Shown: positions 7,514 through 16,526 of the stretch, piece by piece
How positions within the stretch are numbered: the stretch's first letter is position 1
How the letters are laid out: every line of letters begins with the position of its first letter
Assembly (NCBI GenBank): GCA_020726265.1
Contig: DYSZ01000009.1
Coordinates: 1-46,543 of the forward strand
Reading direction: 5' to 3'
DNA: 46,543 bases
DNA from: Draconibacterium orientale
Lineage (GTDB): Bacteria > Bacteroidota > Bacteroidia > Bacteroidales > Prolixibacteraceae
The notes under the pieces: generated by a model
What the model saw: only the letters and a program-made list of their open reading frames with translations
What the model was told of the DNA's origin: nothing
The model's database searches: none
Program-made: the position numbers and the translations under genes

Positions 7514-8020
7514 ATGAAAACAAAATTAATAGCTATTGTATTTGCCGTATTTGGATTGTTAATCGGTATAATTTTTACCGGAATTGCAATTAACCTTTCG
7601 GCTGGCCGAATGATGATTAAAGAAATGAAAAGCCCGTACGATTATGAAAAAACAGTTGAAACGATTGTGAACCGGGTTAATTCAATGCCCGAATGGCACA
7701 TTGTTACTGTTTACGACATGAATAAAGAGGTGATTGAAAATGGCGGAAAACCCATTGGTAAATACACCGTCATCAAGTATTGCAGTGGTAAATATGCATC
7801 GGAAATGTTGATGGATGATGACCGCAAACCCCTGGGAGCAATGATGCCAAAGGCTTTTGCCGTATATGAAAAATCTGATGGACAGGTGTACATGTCCACT
7901 GCAAATGGTGCAGTAATGGGTAAACTATTTGGTGGCGAAACTGAAACGATTATTGAGCGTGTCTCGCTTGAAGTTGAAGAAATACTTCGCTTCATGAATT
8001 TTAAATTCAGCTTATTTTAA
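7514..8020 (+). CDS. Membrane-anchored DUF302 protein
   Basis: The 168-residue protein has one N-terminal membrane segment (about 5-28) followed by a DUF302 domain, recognisable from P-K-A-F-A-V-Y-E-K-S-D-G-Q-V-Y and the closing G-A-V-M-G-K-L-F-G-G. DUF302 proteins are often found next to sulfur-oxidation, rhodanese and thiosulfate genes, but no reaction is established for them. The domain should face the periplasm or the cytoplasmic face depending on insertion. It lies in a 128-bp downstream gap from the channel gene, so it may have an extra promoter, and 24 bp before the flavoprotein gene. Confidence 0.85.
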   Translation: MKTKLIAIVFAVFGLLIGIIFTGIAINLSAGRMMIKEMKSPYDYEKTVETIVNRVNSMPEWHIVTVYDMNKEVIENGGKPIGKYTVIKYCSGKYASEMLMDDDRKPLGAMMPKAFAVYEKSDGQVYMSTANGAVMGKLFGGETETIIERVSLEVEEILRFMNFKFSLF

Positions 8021-8044
8021 TTGTATATAATTGGTTGAAATAAA

Positions 8045-9223
8045 ATGAAGCACGTTTTAATCTTAGGCGGCGGGTTTGCAGGTATTCAAACCGCCATTCA
8101 GTTGCAAAAAAGCGGAAAATTTAAAGTAACACTCGTTTCCGACCGCGACTTTCTGTACCTCTACCCGATTTCCATCTGGGTTCCGGTGCGTATCAAGGAA
8201 ATCGATGAGGTAAAAGTACCACTGACTAAAATTCAGAAAAAATATCCTTTCGAAATCATTATTGACACGGTAAAGGAAATTCATGCTGCTGAAAAACAAG
8301 TGGTTTGTGCCGTCCAGACATTGAGTTACGATTACCTGGTTGTGGCTTTTGGCGCCGATAAAATGAAACACAAAGGTTTGGAAAATACGTTGTCGATTTG
8401 CGGAAAACCTGAAGTTGCCGTTGCCATCCGCGATGGTATTGATGCGTTAATTCAGAAAGGCCGTGGAAAAATTGCCATCGGTTTTGGCGGCAACCCAAAA
8501 GATAAATCGGCTGTGCGCGGCGGACCTGCTTTCGAACTTATTTTCAATATTCACAACCTGCTGAAGAAAAAGAAAATCAGGCAGCATTTCGACCTTACAT
8601 TTTTTGCACCTATGGATGAGCCGGGGGCAAAGATGGGAAAAGGTGCGTTGCCCATGCTCGATAAAATGTTCGCTCAAAATAAAATAGCAAAACGCTTTGG
8701 CAAAAAAATCACCGAATTTGAGCCGGGAGCAGTGGTTTTTGAAGATGGTTCAAAACTCGAATCCGACCTCACTTTGTTTATTCCCGCATCGGCAGGCCAC
8801 CAGGTTTTGCAGGCCAGCGACCTGCCTTTAACCGAAGCAGGGTTTGTAAAAATCGATACAAACTGCCAGGTTGAAGGTATTGAGAATGTGTATGCAATCG
8901 GCGATATTTCGCACATGGAAGGCCCCGAGTGGATTGCCAAACAAGGGCATGTGGCCGAATTAATGGGAAGGATTGCTGCGTACAACATTTTGGTTACCGA
9001 AACTGGAAGTGGTACAAAAAAACACTACCACGAATCGCCCCACATTCTTTGTGTGATGGACACAGGAAACGGCGCTGCTTTTGTGTTCAGAAACACGAAC
9101 AAATCGTTTATTATCCCAATGCCGTTTTTAGGGCACTGGATGAAAAGAGGTTGGGGAACTTATGCCAAAGTAACCAAAGTAGGTATCTGGAGGCATTTCT
9201 CTAACTTTATTTTTTCAGAATAG
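8045..9223 (+). CDS. Sulfide:quinone-oxidoreductase-like flavoprotein
   Basis: The 392-residue protein has an FAD motif ILGGGFAGIQTA (6-17), the second FAD segment V-Y-A-I-G-D-I (282-288), the SQR-type segment SAVRGGPAFE (155-164), and a C-terminal amphipathic region (about 355-392) suited to membrane attachment. C336 in H-I-L-C-V-M-D-T-G matches one redox cysteine of SQRs, and C119 could match another conserved position. The cysteine normally found just before G-P-A-[YF]-E is absent (R158-G-G). It may thus be a variant SQR or another quinone-linked sulfur dehydrogenase. It closes the gene set and is followed by a terminator. Confidence 0.85.
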   Translation: MKHVLILGGGFAGIQTAIQLQKSGKFKVTLVSDRDFLYLYPISIWVPVRIKEIDEVKVPLTKIQKKYPFEIIIDTVKEIHAAEKQVVCAVQTLSYDYLVVAFGADKMKHKGLENTLSICGKPEVAVAIRDGIDALIQKGRGKIAIGFGGNPKDKSAVRGGPAFELIFNIHNLLKKKKIRQHFDLTFFAPMDEPGAKMGKGALPMLDKMFAQNKIAKRFGKKITEFEPGAVVFEDGSKLESDLTLFIPASAGHQVLQASDLPLTEAGFVKIDTNCQVEGIENVYAIGDISHMEGPEWIAKQGHVAELMGRIAAYNILVTETGSGTKKHYHESPHILCVMDTGNGAAFVFRNTNKSFIIPMPFLGHWMKRGWGTYAKVTKVGIWRHFSNFIFSE

Positions 9224-9249
9224 AAGGTGAAGAAATCCATATAAACAAT

Positions 9250-9279
9250 AAAGAGGCACCCACCCGGATGCCTCTTTTT
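9250..9279 (+). terminator. Bidirectional terminator between convergent genes
   Basis: AGAGGCA (9252-9258) and TGCCTCT (9269-9275) pair over a C/G-rich loop, with A residues before and five T residues after. It serves the flavoprotein gene on the plus strand and can serve gdhA from the other side. Confidence 0.85.
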
Positions 9280-9333
9280 GCTGTTTAAGTTTGACTATCT
9301 GCTATGCAGTTACGATAAAACTGTTCCCGAAAT

Positions 9334-10704
<1,371 letters not shown>

Positions 10705-10905
10705 TTAGTAATTCTGATTTTGTTGCCAGAGAACTGATAACCGGTTTAAAAATAAGGTTCTGCGTTTTTAATCTGAATGAATTAGCAGTCGCTCCCTGTG
10801 AATTACGTGTTTTACTGATAAAAAATTTTCGGATGAACCCGGAATGTTAACAGGAGGTTAAAAACTGAATTTTCAAATCATTGTTGTTTAGTTAGTTTGA
10901 ACAGA

Positions 10906-11101
10906 CTTCGACTACGCTGCCAATGACAGATTCTTTTTGCTGTCACCTCGACGATAGGAGAGGTCTGTTTGTTCGAAGAGATTTCTCCTCGCGAACTCGT
11001 CGAAATGACAGCGTTGATGCAGCTTTCTGTCATCTTCACATTGTGCCCAATAAAAATTGGGTTGCAACTCAGGGAGACAGTCACCCTGAGCGTAGTCGAA
11101 G
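10906..11101. repeat. Nested palindromic repeat element (about 196 bp)
   Basis: Outer arms CTTCGACTACGCT (10906-10918) and AGCGTAGTCGAAG (11089-11101) are perfect 13-bp inverted repeats. Inside lies a second imperfect palindrome of about 74 bp whose arms begin GCTGTCACCTCGACGA (10939-10954) and end TCGTCGAAATGACAGC (10997-11012). Sequences of this type recur between genes in many Bacteroidota genomes (recollection, not a search). No transposase is encoded, so it would be a non-autonomous, REP- or MITE-like element. It occupies most of the 535-bp gap 10687-11221, which otherwise holds no gene. Confidence 0.8.
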
Positions 11102-11221
11102 GGTGTTTGTAATTTGGTACGGATAACTTTACATTAGTTAAACAATATCAAATCTCAATCTGTGAATCTGTGGCCTGATTTTCCCTTGAGCTACTAATCA
11201 GGTTTGTGGCTTTATTTCTCT

Positions 11222-11866
11222 TTAAATTTCAATCAGGTTGTTTTTAATGGCAAATTTCAGCAGGTCGATATTGGTTTTGAAGTTCAGCTTTTGCATGATG
11301 TGGTTTTTGTGTGATTCCACAGTTCGGGTGCTGATATTCATCCTCTCGGCAATTTCGGGATTCGAAAGCCCTTCGCCCCAGAAACGGATGATTTCAATTT
11401 CGCGCTTACTCAGATTTCCAGAGCCCGATTCGTCAAGTTGGCGGATGTAATTGTTCAGCAATATCTCCGAAATGGGTTTGGTGAAATAATCGTACCCATT
11501 GCGGAGCGAATAAATTGCCATCACCACCTCGCCGGCCGTGTCGTTTTTGGTGAGCAGCCCTTTTGCCCCGGCGCGTATCGATTCGTAAACCGCACGTTCA
11601 TCGTTTTCCATTGAGATTACCAGCACTTTGATGCGCGACATTTCGCTGCTGATTTTTTTGATGAGGTCGATTTCTTCGGAATGAAATTTATGCAGGTGAA
11701 TAATCAGCACGTTTATCGTCACTGTTCGCGAAGCCCTGATAAAATCGCTGACACGGCTGAACTGCCCGGTCACCGAAATATCCTCTTTTGCCGAAAGCAA
11801 CGAAGCATGACTTTCAAGCAGCAGGGGACTTTGTAAATCGAGCAGGGCAACAGCAATCATATTCAC
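11222..11866 (-). CDS. LuxR/NarL-type response regulator with His in place of the phospho-acceptor Asp
   Basis: The 214-residue protein has a receiver-like domain (1-125) and a LuxR helix-turn-helix (about 150-212; LSKREIEIIRFWGEGLSN then I-A-E-R-M-N-I-S-T-R-T-V-E-S-H). In the receiver the conserved Lys (K107, L-L-T-K-N-D) and the Ser/Thr position (S85) are kept, but the strand that normally ends in the phosphorylated Asp reads N-V-L-I-I-H57-L-H. Only one acidic residue (D10) is left of the usual pair. Canonical aspartyl phosphorylation is therefore unlikely. Its start codon overlaps the stop of the 1408-residue ATP-grasp protein by 4 bp, so the two are translationally coupled and probably work together. 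Confidence 0.92.
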   Translation of the reverse strand: MNMIAVALLDLQSPLLLESHASLLSAKEDISVTGQFSRVSDFIRASRTVTINVLIIHLHKFHSEEIDLIKKISSEMSRIKVLVISMENDERAVYESIRAGAKGLLTKNDTAGEVVMAIYSLRNGYDYFTKPISEILLNNYIRQLDESGSGNLSKREIEIIRFWGEGLSNPEIAERMNISTRTVESHKNHIMQKLNFKTNIDLLKFAIKNNLIEI

Positions 11867-14800
11867 AGGTTTTCAATGATGATTGATTTTCGTTTACGGC
11901 CATCCATGAGCACTGTCAGCGGTTTTTCGAACCTGATATGTTTGAAATAGCTGGTTTTATGCACAATCTCTTTACCTTTCAGTTTGTCCTGGCAAATATA
12001 ATTCACCGAATGACCATGCTGCACCGAAAAATACCCGATGTTCATGGACGTGACATTGTGAAAGAAATGCGAACCGAGTGAGGCATCGAGCGGAAAATCG
12101 GGCAACCCTAATTCGATAATAATTTTGGCATTGCAAATTTGCGGCCACACCACCGGAATCCCCACAGTTTTATCCTGCGTTCCCCAACGCCCTGGCCCGA
12201 TGAGGATGTACTGCCGGTTCTGGTTGAGCATAATCCGGTTGAGATACTCTATTTCCTCGGCCATTTCCAGTGTTTTCAGTTTGTTGAAGAGGTCGGTGTC
12301 CATGTAAATTACGTCAGTGAGGTAGTCGATTTTTCCGTTCCCCATAGTTGCTTCACTGTACAAAATCACTTTGTCGGGATCAACGCGGTCGGGGTCAATG
12401 TCGAAACTGAGCTGATTGCCTATCAGCGGTTTTATCTGCAAAAGATAAAACGAGGCTTTTCCCTGTTCGTCGCAGTTCAGGTCAACCGCAAATTCAATTT
12501 CCACCGGTTTCCCTAATGCTTCTTTTACTGTGTTCAGAATCACATCGATAGTACGGCTCAGCGGAATGTATTCATAATTCAGGATGTTGGCAAAATTCAT
12601 CACCCGCGGCCCGCGGGTATTGACTCCCGGAATCAGGCAATCGTTATCTGGGTTATATACCGAAACACAATGACGGATGGTGTCGTGTTTTTCGGCTTCC
12701 GAAATATCGAGCGAAACAAGCGCAGCCTTGTCGCCGTGTTTCATATAATCGATGTCGGAAATACTCATATCCACGGCAAAAAACTTTACTTGTGTGGTTT
12801 TCAGCAGATCTTTCAACGAAATCACATCGGTTTGTGGATAGCGCGGAGAAAACCTGAAAGCCCGTCCGCCTTCAACCACATAAGTTCCCAGCCCGAGGGC
12901 GATAACGGCAAAACCATCCTCGGGACTCATGTGCGAAACCGGGTAAAAATTGTAGCTCTGCGCGGTACCGCTGATGTGCGGATAATAATAATGGTCGTGA
13001 AAATCGCCCACAAGTTCCTGCAGAATAACCGCCATTTTTTCTTCTTCAATCCGGTGGTGCACCGCCCTGAAATAGGTACGGGCCTGTGGCGAAAACACCG
13101 AAGCAAAAACAAGTTTGATGGCCGTTACAAGCGATTCGAGACGCTGCTCTTCATCGGATTGATTGTTCGGGATGATGTACGTGTCAAAAATGCCGGCAAA
13201 CGGATGCGACAGCGAATCCTCAAACAAACTCGATGAGCGCACCGCAATGGGTTTTCTTATCTGGTTGATAAACACTTTAAGCCTTTTTATGAGTCTGTGG
13301 CTCAGCGTACCGGCCATAAACATCGCTTTTGTTTTTTCAAAGTTTTTCTCCTTGTAAATCTTGTCGAAAAGCTGGTTGCGCTGCATAAAATGCACAAACT
13401 CGTCGGTGCCGATTACCGCCGTTATTGGCGTTCGGATATTAATGTCGTTTGTATATTCCGAAAAATCGAGGTTGTAAATTAAGGTATTGATAAAGGCAAG
13501 TCCGCGCCCTTTTCCACCCAGCGAACCGCTGAACAGCGAAACAATATTTTTCTCGGTAAAATCAAACGAGTCGTCGAAACTGAGTACCCTGCCGCGTTTT
13601 TTATCTTCGCGAGCCTTATCAATGGTGTGAAGCAGCACACTTCGTACTTTTTCGGGGTCTTCGTTTTCCATCGTGCGGATGGGGTTCAGAATTTTGGCGA
13701 TATGAATTTCGCCACGCGCCATCAGCCAGAACGAAAAATGGTTTTTCCGGCCATGGTACAACAACGATTCGCCGGGAACTGTGAGCAACAATGTCTCAAA
13801 CTCGCGCAGGTTGGTGGCCACAGCAATTTCCCGGTTGTTTTCGTCGCGGAATACAAAATCGCCAAAACCGATATTGTCGATGATAAAATTGGTGAGTTCG
13901 CCCGCCAGGTTTTCCGAATTTTTGTCAAGAAACCCAACGCCCATATTTTTTGCCTTCGCCATGTTACGCTTTTCCGACGACTGCAACAATACCGGCAGTT
14001 CGCTGTCCTGCGATTTTACATACTGTGTGAAGGCAAAACCCGCGGTTTTGTTGTTCACCCCGTTCTTTTCAAACTCTACGTCGGCAATCACACACTGCAT
14101 AAAATTGCGGTACTTGTTATAAATGTACATGGCCTCTTCGTAATTGGTGGCCAGCAATATTTTGGGGCGCGACCGCATCTTCGAAATTTTCTCGAGTTCG
14201 TTTTTTTCAGAAGCGATGAGTTTCTGGATATGCCCGAAAACAATGGAGTATAACACCGAAAGGTATTTCGAATAATACAAAGGCGAATCTTCGATGAGCA
14301 GAATCACCCGCACCAGCCCCACGTTGGTATCGTTCTCCACATTAATGCGGTCTTCAACCGATTTTACAATCGCAAAAAAGATTTGCGAATCGCCATGCCA
14401 CATGTACAATTTATCGAGATATCGCGTTGTGTTGGCCAGCGAACTGAAATAAGTAATGTTGGCTTTTTTGTTGAGGAGCAGATAAATTTGCAGGTCGGGG
14501 CGGAGCAGTTTAATTTGCTGTGCCACTTCGACGGGCGATTTCTCATCGTCGCCAACCATGATAATTACAAAATCGAACCGGGCCGACTGAGCCAGCCCGA
14601 TGGCTTGATCATCGGCCGAAACAGCAGTGATGCGCGGTAGCGAAAACAGGCTGTACTGGTATATCTCGCCCATGAAATGTTCAAAAAATGCATCCTCATT
14701 CTCAAGAATAAAAGCATCATAAAAAGTGGCGACAAAAAGAATCTCCTTTACCTTGTACTTCATCATGTCGAGATAAATATACTTATCCACGGTTGGCGTG

Positions 14801-16089
14801 TTGAAATACTGTTGCAGCGGTTTGCTGTTTTTGAAAAGCGAATCGCGGTCGCCAGCGCTTTTTACATCCTGAATTCCGGTCTGTACCTGTTTGTTCAACA
14901 TGTCGCGGCCAATAAAATTGTTGATGTAACCGGCAATCAGCTGGGCGATGTTTACTATCAGGTTGCGTTCTTCTTTCAGAAACGGCCCTTCGTCCAAACG
15001 GGGATACTCGCGCAGGTAAAAAATTTCAATCCACCCTTTTTTGTTATCAATGGTGACAAATGGTTCGGCCTGCCGCCACAGCGTTTCTTTAAACGGCTGG
15101 CTTACCACCGAAATATCTTCAAAAGTGATGCGTGCCACCGTGTCATCGGGGTACTGCCACGAACCGGGCAACATCGCGCAGATTTCCAGCAGTGTTTCCT
15201 CCATGCTTTTCCTTGCCGAAATAATTGCGGTGGTTTTGTTAATGGCATCGAGTTCTTTCAGTCGTTCGGTATTGTCCACCATCAGCCGGTTAAGCAGTTT
15301 TTTGGCTGCCACCCCTGAAATAATGTCGGCTAGGTGGTTGAGCAGGTTGCGTTCTTCTTTCATAAACGGGCCCTCATCAAGCAGCGGAAAATCTTTCAGG
15401 TAATACACTTCGATGGTTCCCTTTTTTCCGGTCTGGGTTTCGAAATCCTGTTTCAGCACCCAACGAGTTTTATAAAAGAAATCGGATGTATAAACTTTGT
15501 TGTCGTAAACAATGCGGGCGGCGGTATATTTGGTATGCTGCCATGCTTCGGGCAATGCGTTACAAATGGCTTTCAGCGCTTCTTCAAGGTTGTTTTCCTT
15601 TTTCAGGATGTCGGTTATCCTGTTGATTCCCCGGAGTTCTTTTAACCGTTCGCTATTTTGGTGAAAGAGCTTTCGGAGCAAATCGCGCGTCAGCGACCCT
15701 GAAATTAGGCTGGCAAAATTGTCGATAAGGTTGCGTTCTTCCTTCATAAACGGGCCTTCGTCGAGCGTGGGGAATTCCTTCAGGTAAAAAACTTCTATCG
15801 AACCCGGTTTGCCGCCCGGAACTTCGAATAACTGGCTTTGCCGCCAGGGTGTTTCGCTGAAATTTCTGCTTACAAAAGTGTTTTCGTCATAGGTAATACG
15901 CACGCAGGTGAACTCGGAATATTGGTAAGCCTGTGGTATCAGGCTGCAAATTTCCTGCAACGACTCTTCGAGGGGTTTATCGCGGTTAAGCAACGCCACC
16001 GTGCTGTTTATTCCCTCAAGTTCCTTTAGTCTTTCGCGGTATTGGAAAAAAAGAGAGTTCAGTTCATTCGTTGATTGGTTATCTTTCAT
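11863..16089 (-). CDS. Multidomain signalling protein: three GAF-like repeats, two receiver-like domains, PEP/pyruvate-binding ATP-grasp domain
   Basis: The 1408-residue protein opens with three repeats of about 125 residues (18-145, 147-272, 274-395), each starting E-R-L-K-E-L and ending L-D-E-G-P-F-[ML]-K-E-E-R-N-L; they look GAF-like. A degenerate receiver-like domain (about 446-580) and a more intact one (about 594-735; E600-D601, D670, K723) follow. Residues 850-1225 match the nucleotide-binding domain of PEP synthase/PPDK: GGKGRGL (858-864, K860), IAVRSSSLFEDS (948-959, R951), E1199 and Q1218. The phosphohistidine swivelling domain and the PEP barrel are absent. The last 180 residues hold G-P-G-R-W-G-T and G-S-H-F-F-H-N-V-T-S, recurrent in this family as I recall it. 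A metabolic PEP synthase role is unlikely; signalling is inferred from the domain set and from the coupled regulator. Confidence 0.88.
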   Translation of the reverse strand: MKDNQSTNELNSLFFQYRERLKELEGINSTVALLNRDKPLEESLQEICSLIPQAYQYSEFTCVRITYDENTFVSRNFSETPWRQSQLFEVPGGKPGSIEVFYLKEFPTLDEGPFMKEERNLIDNFASLISGSLTRDLLRKLFHQNSERLKELRGINRITDILKKENNLEEALKAICNALPEAWQHTKYTAARIVYDNKVYTSDFFYKTRWVLKQDFETQTGKKGTIEVYYLKDFPLLDEGPFMKEERNLLNHLADIISGVAAKKLLNRLMVDNTERLKELDAINKTTAIISARKSMEETLLEICAMLPGSWQYPDDTVARITFEDISVVSQPFKETLWRQAEPFVTIDNKKGWIEIFYLREYPRLDEGPFLKEERNLIVNIAQLIAGYINNFIGRDMLNKQVQTGIQDVKSAGDRDSLFKNSKPLQQYFNTPTVDKYIYLDMMKYKVKEILFVATFYDAFILENEDAFFEHFMGEIYQYSLFSLPRITAVSADDQAIGLAQSARFDFVIIMVGDDEKSPVEVAQQIKLLRPDLQIYLLLNKKANITYFSSLANTTRYLDKLYMWHGDSQIFFAIVKSVEDRINVENDTNVGLVRVILLIEDSPLYYSKYLSVLYSIVFGHIQKLIASEKNELEKISKMRSRPKILLATNYEEAMYIYNKYRNFMQCVIADVEFEKNGVNNKTAGFAFTQYVKSQDSELPVLLQSSEKRNMAKAKNMGVGFLDKNSENLAGELTNFIIDNIGFGDFVFRDENNREIAVATNLREFETLLLTVPGESLLYHGRKNHFSFWLMARGEIHIAKILNPIRTMENEDPEKVRSVLLHTIDKAREDKKRGRVLSFDDSFDFTEKNIVSLFSGSLGGKGRGLAFINTLIYNLDFSEYTNDINIRTPITAVIGTDEFVHFMQRNQLFDKIYKEKNFEKTKAMFMAGTLSHRLIKRLKVFINQIRKPIAVRSSSLFEDSLSHPFAGIFDTYIIPNNQSDEEQRLESLVTAIKLVFASVFSPQARTYFRAVHHRIEEEKMAVILQELVGDFHDHYYYPHISGTAQSYNFYPVSHMSPEDGFAVIALGLGTYVVEGGRAFRFSPRYPQTDVISLKDLLKTTQVKFFAVDMSISDIDYMKHGDKAALVSLDISEAEKHDTIRHCVSVYNPDNDCLIPGVNTRGPRVMNFANILNYEYIPLSRTIDVILNTVKEALGKPVEIEFAVDLNCDEQGKASFYLLQIKPLIGNQLSFDIDPDRVDPDKVILYSEATMGNGKIDYLTDVIYMDTDLFNKLKTLEMAEEIEYLNRIMLNQNRQYILIGPGRWGTQDKTVGIPVVWPQICNAKIIIELGLPDFPLDASLGSHFFHNVTSMNIGYFSVQHGHSVNYICQDKLKGKEIVHKTSYFKHIRFEKPLTVLMDGRKRKSIIIENL

Positions 16090-16282
16090 CCGCTGTTTTA
16101 CTATCCGGTTTTTACATCAGCAAAATAAGAAGAAAGCAGTTAAATAACAAACCGGGGAAAAATGGGGAGTTTCATTTAGTGGGTGACGATTTTTGATTCT
16201 ACGGTCTTCATTTTTCCGAATACAAAAATTCCGGGGATGGTGCCCTGAACGGCTGACTGGGGATGTGTATGGTCGTTTTTGC

Positions 16283-16318
16283 TACCATAATCGAACTCCT
16301 ACGGAGTTGTTAGTGGTA
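16283..16318. repeat. Two-tier intergenic hairpin
   Basis: AACTCC-TAC-GGAGTT (16294-16308) is a perfect inner hairpin, with outer arms TACCA (16283-16287) and TGGTA (16314-16318). It resembles two other hairpins in the window with a short CTC/CCC-type stem (25062-25074 and 27127-27141). It lies in the 437-bp divergent gap 16090-16526, which otherwise shows only three TCAGCTT words near 16410-16470 and no gene. Confidence 0.6.
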
Positions 16319-16526
16319 ATTTGAGTAAAACGACATCACATGAAATGAAAATATTAAGGTAGTATAAAAAAGATTGTGTAAACACAAATAATGAGAGGTG
16401 ATACTACTGTCAGCTTGTTTACTTTTTTATTACATTAGCTCAGCTTGATTTTAAGCTTCAATATCAGCTTACAAAACAATCTTTCGCTTTTTTCGTTTCA
16501 TTTGCTGCACAACCGATACAATTGCT

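Noticed and set aside
10906-11101. Insertion sequence
   Set aside because: Under 200 bp and no transposase frame; at most a non-autonomous repeat.
13627-15318. Long open frames on the plus strand opposite the ATP-grasp protein gene
   Set aside because: They lie wholly antisense to a well-supported 1408-residue gene, lack domain motifs, and reflect the codon use of the true strand.
16090-16526. tRNA, riboswitch or small gene in the divergent gap
   Set aside because: No cloverleaf, conserved riboswitch core or start codon with a plausible frame was found; only a hairpin and short repeated words.
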